Shown: piece by piece, positions 24,883 to 33,661 of the stretch
Layout of the letters: every line of letters starts with the position of its first letter
How positions within the stretch are numbered: position 1 is the first letter of the stretch
DNA from: CAZMGG01 sp964565715
Lineage (GTDB): Bacteria; Planctomycetota; UBA1135; UBA2386
Length of the DNA: 64,000 nt
Assembly: GCA_964565715.1 (NCBI GenBank)
Contig: CAZMGG010000012.1
Location: 10,456 to 74,455, forward strand
Direction of reading: 5' to 3'
Made by a program: the position numbers and the translations under genes
The notes under the pieces: model-generated
Told to the model about the DNA's origin: nothing
The model's input: the letters and a program-made list of their open reading frames with translations, nothing else
The model's database searches: none

Positions 24883-25550
24883 CGGCGATGCCGCGACAGT
24901 TCCCCAAGCTCGTTCATGGCGATCGCCACGCTGCCGTCCCTGGCACTCGCCGTGGCCACGAGGCGGAACAGCCGGCCGTGGCGCGCGCCGAAGACCGTCA
25001 GCCGATGGCCGGCGGCCTCGGTGGCGATCCAGGCCGGGTCCAGCGTGCTCCGTTCGCCGGTGCCGTCCCGCGCCGAGGCCTCGTCCGGCCACCAGCGCAG
25101 GTCGTCGAGCGGCCCGAACCAGCACTGCAGGGCGAAGTGCAGGTAGTCGGCGGCTTCGTGCGGCGCGATGACGCGCTGCTCGGCCCGGGCGATGGCGTTG
25201 AACAGGGCCGGCGCGTGCTGATCGCTGAGGCCGGCGGTGACGGCGCTGACCGTCACGGCGCGGCCGTCCGGCGTGAGCGCCACCACCGCGCCGGGCGTGT
25301 GCGGCCAGGTGTAGTTGGTCACCAGGAACAGGCGGTGCTTCTGCCAGAACGGCGCGGGCAGGGGCTGCGCGGTCTGGTGCTCCGACAGCCGCTCGCCGTA
25401 GATCGCGCGCAGCACGGTCCGGGCCGGCTCCGCGTCCTGGGTGCTGGCCGCGGTCCCTGGCCCGGCGTCGCCGGTGCCGCAGCAGGCGGACAGCAGGAGC
25501 CAGGCAACGGCGAGGCCGGAACGGACGAACGGATGGGTCGGCTGGGCCAT
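24879..25550 (-). CDS. Lipoprotein of unknown function
   Basis: 223 residues from ATG 25550. The signal GLAVAWLLLSAC ends in a lipobox (L-S-A-C) at residues 20-23, giving a mature Cys. The body is mixed alpha/beta: VLRAIYGERLSEHQTAQ, FLVTNYTWPHTPGAVVALTP, ALFNAIARAEQRVIAPHEAA, then YLHFALQCWFGPLDDLRWWP and GHRLTVFGARHGRLFRLVAT. No family recognised. First gene of a three-gene coupled set; the frame ends in an ATGA overlap with the next gene. Divergent from the gene at 25665 (114 bases). Confidence 0.65.
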   Translation of the reverse strand: MAQPTHPFVRSGLAVAWLLLSACCGTGDAGPGTAASTQDAEPARTVLRAIYGERLSEHQTAQPLPAPFWQKHRLFLVTNYTWPHTPGAVVALTPDGRAVTVSAVTAGLSDQHAPALFNAIARAEQRVIAPHEAADYLHFALQCWFGPLDDLRWWPDEASARDGTGERSTLDPAWIATEAAGHRLTVFGARHGRLFRLVATASARDGSVAIAMNELGELSRHRR

Positions 25551-25664
25551 GGGCAGGGAAGGGCTGGGCGCCAACGTCACCGGCCGCCGCCGGTTTCGGG
25601 AGAGTTCCCCGATCCCGGGCAACGCCGGGGCCGCGATGCGATGATCGCCACCAGGAGAACTGTC

Positions 25665-27101
25665 ATGAGCATGCCCGATCGTCGCCAGTTCCTCGGTTGC
25701 CTCGGCGCCGGCGCCGTGTTGCGCCCGCAGGACCCGCCTCCCGCCGACAACCCCGCGAGCCGCACCGACCTGCACGCCCTGGCCGAACTGGCCCGCCGGA
25801 CGCCGCGGCGCGACCTGCCGAAGACCTGCCGCCAACTGCACGCACAGGGCGTCGACTGGCGGGATCTGCTGGGCGCGGCGTTCCTGGCCGGTATCCGCGA
25901 CGTGCAGCCCCGGCCGGTGGGCTTCGCCTTCCACTGCGTCCTGATGACCTGGTCGGGCTACCAGATCGGCTTCGCAGTGCCGCCCGAAGACCGTCTCCGG
26001 GTCGCGCTCTACAACCTCGACGACCTGAAGGAAAGCCAGGTGCGCGAGCAGCGCAACGGCGACTGGACGCTGCCGCCCGCGCCGACGGTGGACGCCGCCA
26101 TCGACGCCGCCCGCGCCGCCCGCGACCTCGCTGCCAGCCTGGACGGCTGGCACGAGGACGGCGCCGACCGCGCCGCCACCGCGCTGGCCCGCTGCGCCTC
26201 GCTGGACGAGGCCTTCCAGCCCCTCTGGCTGCGCGCCGGCCGCGACTTCACCAACATCGGTCACAAGGCCATCTTCGTCGTGCAGGCCTTCCGCACCCTG
26301 CAGCAGATCGGCTGGCGCTTCGGCGAGGAGGTCCTGCGCTCGCTCGCCTGGGGCCTGCTGGAAGGCCGGCCCGGTGCCGCCGACCAGCACTTCCCGCCGA
26401 ACCGCGAACGGGCGGCGCGCCTCTCCTGGGACGGCCGCCGCGGCCGGCTGTCGGTCGCGCTGGCAGACGACCTCTGCCGGCACCTGCGCACCGCCGATCC
26501 GGACCAGGCCGCCGAGGCGGTGGTGGCCGCACTGCGGGACGGCGCCGACCTCCAGGCCGTGCACGACGGCCTGCGGCTCTGGGCGATGGAACTGCTGCTG
26601 CGGCTGCCCGGCATCGTCGGCGTACATCCGCTGACGGTCACCAGCGCGCTGCTGTTTGCCGGCAACCGGGTGCACGAGCCCACCGACCGCGTCACGCTGA
26701 CGCTGCAGGCGGCGAGCTGGCTCGCAGCGTTCCGCGACGTCTTCGCCGCCCGCTCGGGCTACCGGCAGGACGCTCCGGGGCTGGTGGAACTGCAGCCCGC
26801 GGACACCCTGGCGGACGCCGCCGACGTGTTGCGCATGGAGGGTCGGGCGCGCGGCGCGGCGTTGCCCCTGGCGCTGGCTTCGGTGCAGCCCGACGGCGGT
26901 GCAACCTTCGGCCAGCAGGTGCGGCACTGGCTCGTGCGCAAGGTGGCGGAGCACCACGACTACAAGTTCGCGGCGGCGCTGCTCGAAGAGGCGGCGCTGG
27001 CGCAGCCGGCCGTGGGCCACCGGCTGCTGGCGGCGGGCACGTGCTTCCTGCGCGGTCCCGGCGACGCCGACCATCCGGTGGCCGGCCCTGACAAGACATG
27101 A
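25665..27101 (+). CDS. Twin-arginine-start protein, unknown helical domain
   Basis: 478 residues from ATG 25665, which gives a short twin-arginine-like leader (DRRQFLGCLGAGAVL). The rest is mostly helical, with YQIGFAVPPEDRLRVALYNL, AVFVVQAF-type helices around residues 200-230 (HKAIFVVQAFRTLQQIGWRF) and HPLTVTSALLFAGNRVHEPT near residue 325. Several conserved His residues (GHKA, DGWHEDG, VAEHHDYK) could bind metal, but no established family was recognised. If the leader is used, the protein is exported folded, possibly with a cofactor; if not, it is cytoplasmic. It converges on dinB with a 19-base AT-rich gap. Confidence 0.6.
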   Translation: MSMPDRRQFLGCLGAGAVLRPQDPPPADNPASRTDLHALAELARRTPRRDLPKTCRQLHAQGVDWRDLLGAAFLAGIRDVQPRPVGFAFHCVLMTWSGYQIGFAVPPEDRLRVALYNLDDLKESQVREQRNGDWTLPPAPTVDAAIDAARAARDLAASLDGWHEDGADRAATALARCASLDEAFQPLWLRAGRDFTNIGHKAIFVVQAFRTLQQIGWRFGEEVLRSLAWGLLEGRPGAADQHFPPNRERAARLSWDGRRGRLSVALADDLCRHLRTADPDQAAEAVVAALRDGADLQAVHDGLRLWAMELLLRLPGIVGVHPLTVTSALLFAGNRVHEPTDRVTLTLQAASWLAAFRDVFAARSGYRQDAPGLVELQPADTLADAADVLRMEGRARGAALPLALASVQPDGGATFGQQVRHWLVRKVAEHHDYKFAAALLEEAALAQPAVGHRLLAAGTCFLRGPGDADHPVAGPDKT

Positions 27102-27125
27102 GTATCTTTTAGAAAGACTCTTATG
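27097..27125. terminator. AT-rich imperfect palindrome between convergent genes
   Basis: The gap between the stops at 27101 and 27121 is AT-rich in an otherwise GC-rich window. GAG-TCTTT pairs with AAAGA-CTC around a TAG loop (TA bulge), and flanking CAT/ATG bases extend the symmetry. Its position between facing genes suggests a bidirectional terminator, though there is no long U-tract. Confidence 0.35.
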
Positions 27126-28341
27126 GCTTCTGATCGGCGCCGCCCTGGATCGGCCCCCAGGGCGTCGTGCCGCGCCGTTCGCCGCCGCGCCGGATCGCGT
27201 CCTCGCCGAACCGGTCGCGGATCGCATCCATCGCCTCGGTGACCTTCCGGCCCTTGCCGGGCCGGCTCGCGCCCGGCGCGAACAGGTCGCCCTGCGCCAC
27301 CGTCGTCGGTGGGCCCAGGTCGGCCCCGGTCACGCCGAGCAGGCGGATGCCCGGCGTGCCCGGCCACGCCGCGGTGAACAGGTCCCACGCCGTGCGGAAC
27401 AGCACCAGATCGTCCTGCGTGGCCACGACCTTGCGCTGCCGCGTGAAGGTCGTGAAGTCCGGATGGCGCACCTTCAGCCGCACGCACGCCGCGGCCACCC
27501 CCTGCCGGCGCAGGCGGCGACCGACCTGCTCGCTGAGCTGCAGCAGCACACCGCGGCACTCGTCCTCGGTGACCAGGTCCTCGGCGAAGGTCAGCTCATG
27601 GCCGATCGACTTCGCCGCGTGATCGCCCTCCACCGGCCGGTCGTCGATGCCGTTGGCCAGCGCCCAGAAGTGCTCGCCCATGTGCTCGCCGAACGCCGCC
27701 ACGAGCTGCTCCCGCTGGAGCGCCTGCACGTCGCCGATGGTGACGAGCCCGTGCCGGTGCAGCCGTTCCACCGCCTTCGGGCCCGCACCCCACAGGCGCC
27801 CCACCGGCAACGGCCGCAGGAACGCGCGCTCGGTGCCCGGCGCCACCACCACCAGGCCGTCGGGCTTCTGCAGATCCGACGCCACCTTCGCCACGTACTT
27901 GCTGGCGGCGACGCCGACCGACACCGTCAGCTGCGTCGCCGCACGCACGTCGTCCTTGATGCGCCGGGCGATCGTCGGCCCGTCGCCGAACAGCGCCCGC
28001 GAGCCGGTGACGTCGAGGAACGCCTCGTCCAGCGACAACGGCTCCACCTGGTCGGTGTAGCGCTCGAACACCTCCCGGATCTGGTCGGCCACCGCGGCGT
28101 ACGCTTCCATCCGTGGCGGCACGAAGATCGCCTGCGGACAGAGCTGCTTCGCCCGCACGCCGGGCATCGCCGAGTGCACGCCGAACCGGCGGGCCTCGTA
28201 GCTGGCGGTGGCCACCACCGACCGCGGCGTGCTGCCGCCGACGATCACCGGCTTGCCCCGCAGCTCCGGCCGGTCGCGCTGCTCGATGGCCGCGTAGAAC
28301 GCGTCCATGTCGGCGTGCAGGATGGTGCGCGGGTCGGACAT
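27121..28341 (-). CDS. dinB: DNA polymerase IV (Y-family)
   Basis: 406 residues from ATG 28341 (MSDPRTILHADMDAFYAAIE). The catalytic metal residues are visible: Asp11 and Asp13 in HADMDAFYA, then Asp105-Glu106 in LSLDEAFLDV. KPVIVGG, YEARRFGVHSAMP, SVGVAASKYVAKVASDLQKP and the little-finger segment (KSIGHELTF) complete the family pattern. The enzyme performs error-prone translesion synthesis in the cytoplasm. No beta-clamp-binding Q-L-x-L-F is obvious at the very end, but QGDLFAPG lies near the C-terminus. The upstream region (28342-28479) contains a fossil of an Rpn-type gene, so its promoter may lie in or beyond that remnant. Confidence 0.96.
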   Translation of the reverse strand: MSDPRTILHADMDAFYAAIEQRDRPELRGKPVIVGGSTPRSVVATASYEARRFGVHSAMPGVRAKQLCPQAIFVPPRMEAYAAVADQIREVFERYTDQVEPLSLDEAFLDVTGSRALFGDGPTIARRIKDDVRAATQLTVSVGVAASKYVAKVASDLQKPDGLVVVAPGTERAFLRPLPVGRLWGAGPKAVERLHRHGLVTIGDVQALQREQLVAAFGEHMGEHFWALANGIDDRPVEGDHAAKSIGHELTFAEDLVTEDECRGVLLQLSEQVGRRLRRQGVAAACVRLKVRHPDFTTFTRQRKVVATQDDLVLFRTAWDLFTAAWPGTPGIRLLGVTGADLGPPTTVAQGDLFAPGASRPGKGRKVTEAMDAIRDRFGEDAIRRGGERRGTTPWGPIQGGADQKP

Positions 28342-28378
28342 CAGCGGTGCGATGCCATGACGGGCCCCAGGGCCAGGC

Positions 28379-28426
28379 CTGGAACGGGCAGGACCATAGC
28401 ACCAGCAGCCCCCGCTGTCCGCGCCT
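28379..28426 (-). pseudogene. Fossil fragment of an Rpn-family gene
   Basis: About 48 bases match the minus-strand Rpn gene at 22289-22336 with a few substitutions and a small indel: CTGGAAC, AGGACCATAGCACCAGCA and CTGTCCGCGC are shared. Translated on the minus strand it reads GQRGLLVLWS, against GQGGLLVLWS in the intact gene. No other part of the gene is found around it. It marks a lost copy just upstream of dinB. Confidence 0.7.
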
Positions 28427-28479
28427 TGGAATTCCGCGGCCGGATGCGTCCATCGGCCGACCCCGACGTCTCCGGGGGC

Positions 28480-28728
28480 ATGAACGCACGACGCATCGTC
28501 ACCCTCTGCCTGCCGATCCTGTTCGCCTGCTGCGGCACGACCGGCTCCCGCCCCCCCGCCGACCGCGCCACCGACCCCGCCGCTGCCACCGGCTGTTGCG
28601 ATCCCGACTGCTGCGGCCCGAACTGCTGCGCGCCCGGCGGCGGTGACCCGGACTGCTGCCCACCCGGCTGCTGCACCGTCGCCGCCAGCCCCGGCGCCTG
28701 CTGCGCGGTGGCCCGCCCTTCCCGGTAG
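28480..28728 (+). CDS. Cys-pair-rich small lipoprotein
   Basis: 82 residues from ATG 28480. A lipoprotein-like signal (IVTLCLPILFACCG) precedes a mature region with repeated Cys pairs: GCCDPDCCGPNCCAPGG, DPDCCPPGCC and GACCAV, separated by Pro and Gly. This spacing suggests a metal-binding or disulfide-rich surface peptide. It lies 9 bases upstream of a SigZ-like sigma factor gene, whose product also has Cys-rich ends, so the two may form a metal- or redox-linked unit (inference). No homologous family recognised. The coding call rests on the signal, the Cys pattern and the position. Confidence 0.6.
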   Translation: MNARRIVTLCLPILFACCGTTGSRPPADRATDPAAATGCCDPDCCGPNCCAPGGGDPDCCPPGCCTVAASPGACCAVARPSR

Positions 28729-28737
28729 AACATCGCC

Positions 28738-29280
28738 ATGGTGCCGGACCTGGGCACGGACTTCCTCGACCGCCTGCGCGCGTTCGTGCGCCGGCGGCTG
28801 CCGTCGGCGACCGACGCCGACGACGTCCTGCAGACCGTGCTGCTGAAGCTGGCGCAGCACGGCGCGACGGTGCAGCCCGGCGCGGTGCCGGCCTGGCTGT
28901 TCCAGGTGGCGCGATCCGCGGTGATCGACTGGCACCGCGCCCGCCGGCGGGCGCCGGCGGCACTGGACGCCGAGCCGGTGTCTGCCGGTCCGCTGGCGGA
29001 CGAACGCGGCGAACTGGCGCGCTGCCTGGAGCCGTTGCTGGCCGATCTGCCCGCCGACGACCGGGCACTGCTGCAGGCGGTGGATCTGGACGGGCTGTCC
29101 CAGGCCGAGCTGGCGCGCCGCGACGGCGTGGCGCCGTCGACCGTCAAGTCACGGGTGCAGCGGGCGCGGGCGCGGCTGCGGGCGATCGTCGAGGCGTGCT
29201 GCGAGGTCGAACTGGACCGCCGCGGCCAGCCGACCGGCGCCTGGGCCCGTCGCGGCGGGGCCTGCGGCTGCGGGCCGTGA
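28738..29280 (+). CDS. SigZ-like ECF sigma factor
   Basis: 180 residues from ATG 28738. Region 2 is present (RRRLPSATDADDVLQTVLLK, VPAWLFQVARSAVIDWHR), and region 4 has DLDGLSQAELARRDGVAPST with VKSRVQRARARLR as recognition helix. The C-terminal extension EACCEVELDRRGQPTG ending GGACGCGP is the feature that separates SigZ-like sigma factors from other ECF types. It directs RNA polymerase to specific promoters in the cytoplasm. There is no anti-sigma gene; the upstream Cys-rich lipoprotein, 9 bases away, is the only partner candidate. It ends 1 base from the convergent gene at 29282. Confidence 0.88.
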   Translation: MVPDLGTDFLDRLRAFVRRRLPSATDADDVLQTVLLKLAQHGATVQPGAVPAWLFQVARSAVIDWHRARRRAPAALDAEPVSAGPLADERGELARCLEPLLADLPADDRALLQAVDLDGLSQAELARRDGVAPSTVKSRVQRARARLRAIVEACCEVELDRRGQPTGAWARRGGACGCGP

Positions 29281-29281
29281 G

Positions 29282-32200
29282 CTAGCGCCCGAACACCAGC
29301 CGCACGCCGTTGCTGAGCGAGAGCGCGAAGGCAGGCCCCGCCGCCACCGTCAGCGCCTGCACCGACATGCGTATGCCCAACAGACCCGGCGTGTTGGGCA
29401 CCGGCAGGGCCGGCAGCGACCAGCGGCCCTGCGCATCGGTCTGGAACACCGACTGAACCGGCACCGGGACCTGCACCCACACCTCGCAGCCCTCGCCGAG
29501 ATCCAGGGGCGGACCCGCCGCCGGTCCGAACGCCAGCACGCCGGTGGTCATCGGTGCGGCGTCGCGCAGCAGCAGGTCGGCGGTGCCGCCGAGCACCGGA
29601 TCGCCGACCCACAGCCGCGGCGGCATCTGCCCGCGCGGCGCGCAGCCGACGCCTGTGACCTGGCTCGAGGCGCCGAGGTGGACCTTCCACACCTCGAAGC
29701 CGTGGCGGCCATCCTCGGCGGTGAAGTACGCGTCGCCGTCCACCAGCACCGCCCGCTGCGGCTGGCTCCAATTCGAACCCGGATACAGATCCCCGAGCGG
29801 CCGAGTGCCGGCGGCCGTGCCGTCGCTGACCCACGGTTCCAGGCCGGTCGCCAGCTGATAGCCGCCGAACAGGACCTGGCGGCTGCCGATCGCCGCCAGG
29901 GCGCCGATGCCGCGGGCATTGGTCGAGGGTCGCGCGAACGTCGCCACCGCCACCGTCGCCGCGACGGTGCCATCGGTGCGGAACAGCGCGTCGCCGGCGG
30001 GCGTCAACGCCGTGAAGAACGCGCGCGCACCCTGCACGGTGAACTCGCGGGGCACGCTGCCGGTGCTGCCGGGCCAGGCATCGGCGAGACGGCGCGTGCC
30101 CGCGGCGGTGCCGTCGGTGACCCAGGGTTCCTCGCCCGAGGTGCCGTCGTCGGCGCGGAACAGCACCAGGTCGCCGAAGGAAGTCAGCGCGCGCGGCGAC
30201 GAACCCGCGGTCCCGGGCCGCACGTCGGCCAGCGGCACCGTGCCGGCAGCGGTGCCGTCGGTGATCCACAGCTCCTCGCCGCGCGTCGTGTCGCGGCCGA
30301 CGAAGACGAGACGGCGACCGAGCGGCGCCAGCTCCATCACCTGGCTCGGGTTCAGCCAGAACGTGCCGGCCTGGGTGCCGTCACTGCGCCAGAGGCCACT
30401 GCCCGACCAGCCCGCCACGAGGTAGACCAGGTCGCCGGCGCCGGCGAACTGGAAGGCCTCGTAGTTGCCGGCGATCGGTCGGAGCCGTGCGAACTGCGGC
30501 GGCTCGCCGTAGCCCCGGTACAGTCCCCAGCCGCCCGGGCCGAACGCCATCAGGTAGATGGCGCCGCGGTGCACGATGCCGCGGAGCTGATAGCCCATGT
30601 TGGCGCCGCCACTGGGATAAGGCTGGAAGCTCTGCACCAGCGAGGTGCCTGCCGGCGTGCCGTCGGTGCGATGCAGGTGGACCGGCACGTTGCCCGGATC
30701 GGCCATGAAGTAGAGGTGCCGGCCGTGGCGCAGGGTGACCCAGTCATGGGTGTAGGCGGCCACCGGATCGCCATTCCAGATGGACGGCAGGGGGCCCGGT
30801 TTCAGATCGGCGATCCGCGAGGTGCCGGCGGCGGTGCCGTCGCTGACCCAGGGCTCGTGGCCGGTGACGCCGTCGTTGGCGGCGAACAGCAGGCGGCCGT
30901 CCAGTTCGGCGAGGCCCAGCGGCGCGGCCGAGCCGGTGTAGTCGATGGCGGTGAGAAAGCGATCGGCGCGCTGCAGCGTGGTCGTGAGCGTCCCCTGGCT
31001 GGTGAACACGGCAGGCCCCTGGCCCACCGCATCGGCGGCGAACGCGATGCCGCCGCCGGGCAGCGGCGCGAACGCGCGCGGCAGGGAGCCGCCGGCGCCC
31101 GGCCAGAGGTCGGCGACCCGCCTGGTGCCGGCCAGGGTGCCATCGCTCACGTGCAGTTCGGCGCCGAGGCCGGCGGTCTGCGCGGCGAACCAGAAGCGGC
31201 CGCCGATGCCGGCGCCGGTTTCGATGGCGCGATGGGTGAGTCCCGGTGCCGGGCCGGGCACGAGATCGGCGAGTTGGACGGTGCCGGCGGTCGTGCCGTC
31301 GCTGAGCCACGGCTCGGAGCCGCTGATCCCATCGTCGGCGGCGAACAGCACGCGGCCGTTCTGCACCGCCATCGGCCGCCGGCCGTACCACGGCAGGCCG
31401 TCGGCGGAGCCGGGCCGCACATCGCGCACGAGCACGGTGCCGGCCGCGGTGCCGTCGCTGCGCCACAGTTCGCGGCCGTGCACGCCATCGTTGGCGGAGA
31501 ACAGCAGCACGCCGCCGAGGTCGGTGAGGGCCGCGGGATAGCTGCTCTCGCCCACGCTGGTGCCCGGATGGATGTCCTTGACCTCCACCGTGCCGGCCAC
31601 GGTGCCGTCGCTCTTCCACAGCTCGTAGCCCCGGCTCCACGAGCCGGCGGCGGTGAAGAACAGCGTGCCGCCGACGGCGGCGAGGTCGTTGCAGCCGCCG
31701 TAGAACGTGAAGAGCGAACGCGTGCCCGCGACCGTGCCGTCGGTGACCCACAGGTCGGCGCCGGCGCGGCAGAAGACGCGGCCGCCGGCGGTGGTGAACT
31801 CGGCGGGCCGCAGGGCACCGGTGGCCAGCGGGAAGGTGCCGGTGGCGGTGCCGTCGCTCCGCCAGAGGACCGCCTCTCCGCCGGTGGCGCTGCCCGGGAA
31901 GACGACCAGGGCACCGAGCACGCCGAAGGGCCGGTGCCACCAGGCATCGGCCGGGACTCCGCTGCCAGGGCCGGGGTTGGCGTCCAGCACCAGCGCGGTG
32001 CCGGCGGGCGTGCCGTCGGTGCGCCACAGCTCGCGGCCATGCACGCCGTCGTCGGCGGAGAAGAAGAGCGTGCTGCCCACGACCGTCAGCGCCGACGGCG
32101 TCGCGCTGGCTTCACCCGGCGCGAGGTCCCTGACCAGCTGGCCGATGCCGTTCGGGTCCATGCGGAACAGCTCGCTGCCGAACAGCGGATCGTCGCGGAC

Positions 32201-32344
32201 GAAGTAGACCCAACCGCCCAAGGTCACGGTCTGCCGTTCCTCGACGACGATGCCCGGATGCGGCACGGCGTTGACGTCGGCCACCATGCGCGGGCTCTGG
32301 GCCCCGAGCGAGGCCGCGGCGACGACGAAGGATGCGAGCGACAT
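29282..32344 (-). CDS. Exported ELWxxDGT-repeat propeller protein
   Basis: 1020 residues from ATG 32344, followed by a signal peptide (MSLASFVVAAASLGAQ). About fifteen repeats of the form E-L-W-x-x-D-G-T-x-x-G-T run through residues 60-880 (ELWRTDGTPAGT, ELWKSDGTVAGT, EPWLSDGTTAGT, EPWVSDGTAAGT and others), each followed by a DLxPGxxxS segment. Repeats of this type (hyalin- or ELWxxDGT-like) form beta-propellers in exported proteins of planctomycetes and myxobacteria. The last ~125 residues (SQVTGVGCAPRGQMPP onward) are a diverged C-terminal module of the kind ending several other exported proteins here. Role unknown; likely surface or secreted. Confidence 0.85.
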   Translation of the reverse strand: MSLASFVVAAASLGAQSPRMVADVNAVPHPGIVVEERQTVTLGGWVYFVRDDPLFGSELFRMDPNGIGQLVRDLAPGEASATPSALTVVGSTLFFSADDGVHGRELWRTDGTPAGTALVLDANPGPGSGVPADAWWHRPFGVLGALVVFPGSATGGEAVLWRSDGTATGTFPLATGALRPAEFTTAGGRVFCRAGADLWVTDGTVAGTRSLFTFYGGCNDLAAVGGTLFFTAAGSWSRGYELWKSDGTVAGTVEVKDIHPGTSVGESSYPAALTDLGGVLLFSANDGVHGRELWRSDGTAAGTVLVRDVRPGSADGLPWYGRRPMAVQNGRVLFAADDGISGSEPWLSDGTTAGTVQLADLVPGPAPGLTHRAIETGAGIGGRFWFAAQTAGLGAELHVSDGTLAGTRRVADLWPGAGGSLPRAFAPLPGGGIAFAADAVGQGPAVFTSQGTLTTTLQRADRFLTAIDYTGSAAPLGLAELDGRLLFAANDGVTGHEPWVSDGTAAGTSRIADLKPGPLPSIWNGDPVAAYTHDWVTLRHGRHLYFMADPGNVPVHLHRTDGTPAGTSLVQSFQPYPSGGANMGYQLRGIVHRGAIYLMAFGPGGWGLYRGYGEPPQFARLRPIAGNYEAFQFAGAGDLVYLVAGWSGSGLWRSDGTQAGTFWLNPSQVMELAPLGRRLVFVGRDTTRGEELWITDGTAAGTVPLADVRPGTAGSSPRALTSFGDLVLFRADDGTSGEEPWVTDGTAAGTRRLADAWPGSTGSVPREFTVQGARAFFTALTPAGDALFRTDGTVAATVAVATFARPSTNARGIGALAAIGSRQVLFGGYQLATGLEPWVSDGTAAGTRPLGDLYPGSNWSQPQRAVLVDGDAYFTAEDGRHGFEVWKVHLGASSQVTGVGCAPRGQMPPRLWVGDPVLGGTADLLLRDAAPMTTGVLAFGPAAGPPLDLGEGCEVWVQVPVPVQSVFQTDAQGRWSLPALPVPNTPGLLGIRMSVQALTVAAGPAFALSLSNGVRLVFGR

Positions 32345-32451
32345 GCGGATCACGGTGTCCTCCGAAGACAAGCCAGGGCGAGCCCTCAATCCTAGGAGCC
32401 GCGCCACGGCTGTCGACCCGCCGGGGCCCGGCCTGCTACAAGGTCCCCCCC

Positions 32452-33525
32452 ATGACACCCCTCAACGTCGTCGTCGTCGGCTGCGGCAACATGGGCCGCT
32501 CCCACGCCCGCGCCTACCGCGCCATGCCGGACTTCCACATCGCCGGCCTGGTCTCGCGGCAGCCGGCCTCGCGGGAGGCGCTCGACCGGGAACTGGGCGG
32601 TGGCCATCGCACCTTCGCGACGCTGACCGAGGCCCTCGAGGCCACCCGGCCCGACGCGGTGTCGATCAACACCTACCCCGACAGCCACGCCGCCCTGGCC
32701 CGGGAGGCCCTGCAGGCCGGTTGCCACGTGTTCCTGGAGAAGCCGATCGCGCCGACGGTGGCCGAGGCGCAGGCGGTGGTGGACCTGGCGCAGCGGCAGC
32801 GGCGCAAGCTGGTGGTCGGCTACATCCTGCGCGTGCACCCGGCGTGGACGAAGTTCATCGAGGTGGCGCGGACGCTGGGCAAGCCGCTGGTGATGCGGAT
32901 GAACCTCAACCAGCAGTCCCGCGGCAAGGACTGGCAGACCCACAAGGCGCTGATGCAGTCGATGTCGCCGATCGTCGACTGCGGCGTGCACTACGTCGAT
33001 GTGATGTGCCAGATGACGCGCAGCCGGCCGGTGCGGGTGTCGGCGATCGGCGCGCGCCTGTCCGACGAGATCGCGCCGTCGATGCAGAACTACGGCATGC
33101 TGCAGGTGACGTTCGCCGACGGATCGGTGGGCTGGTACGAGGCCGGCTGGGGCCCGATGATGAGCGAGGTGGCGTTCTTCGTGAAGGACGTGGTCGGCCC
33201 CAAGGGCTCGGTCAGCATCCTCGATCGGCAGGGCGAGCGCGGCGGCGGGTCGGCCGACGTCGACTCGCACACCAAGACCAACAGCCTGCTGCTGCACCAC
33301 GCCGAACGGCGCGCCGACGGTTCGTTCGCGCGGCAAGACCAGTGGATCGACACGCACGACGAGCCCGACCACGACGGGCTGTGCCGGCGGGAGCAGGAGC
33401 TGTTCCTGCGGGCGATCCGCGAGGACCTGGACCTGGGCGACCATCTGCGCGACGCGGTGGACAGCCTGCGCATCGTGCTGGCGGCCGACGAGTCGATCCG
33501 GACCGGGCGGACGGTGGCGCTGTAG
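32452..33525 (+). CDS. Gfo/Idh/MocA-family oxidoreductase
   Basis: 357 residues from ATG 32452. A Rossmann start LNVVVVGCGNMGRSHARAY binds NAD(P), and HVFLEKPIAPTVAEA holds the conserved E-K-P. The C-terminal domain begins with GYILRVHPAWTKFIEVARTL and contains IVDCGVHYVDVMCQM, where D-x-x-x-H is the usual active-site pair. These enzymes oxidise or reduce sugars and related alcohols in the cytoplasm. Planctomycetes have very many paralogues, so the substrate cannot be read from sequence. It stands alone between divergent genes, followed after 136 bases by a sigma factor. Confidence 0.93.
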   Translation: MTPLNVVVVGCGNMGRSHARAYRAMPDFHIAGLVSRQPASREALDRELGGGHRTFATLTEALEATRPDAVSINTYPDSHAALAREALQAGCHVFLEKPIAPTVAEAQAVVDLAQRQRRKLVVGYILRVHPAWTKFIEVARTLGKPLVMRMNLNQQSRGKDWQTHKALMQSMSPIVDCGVHYVDVMCQMTRSRPVRVSAIGARLSDEIAPSMQNYGMLQVTFADGSVGWYEAGWGPMMSEVAFFVKDVVGPKGSVSILDRQGERGGGSADVDSHTKTNSLLLHHAERRADGSFARQDQWIDTHDEPDHDGLCRREQELFLRAIREDLDLGDHLRDAVDSLRIVLAADESIRTGRTVAL

Positions 33526-33661
33526 GGCAGGGCCGGGCATGGGCCGAAGTGCCCATGGCATGGACGGATCCGCGGCAGGCGGGCGGCGGCGGGCAGAAGC
33601 CGGGCCGGCGCCGCCCGGGACAGGGGCTGCGCTACACTTTCGCGGCCCTGCGCCCCGAGCG

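Noticed and set aside
29678..32395. A 905-codon open frame on the plus strand opposite the ELWxxDGT protein
   Set aside because: It mirrors the codon structure of the minus-strand gene, has no signal peptide or family motif, and is rich in repeated RRR/GAG-type residues as expected from antisense of a GC-rich repeat gene.
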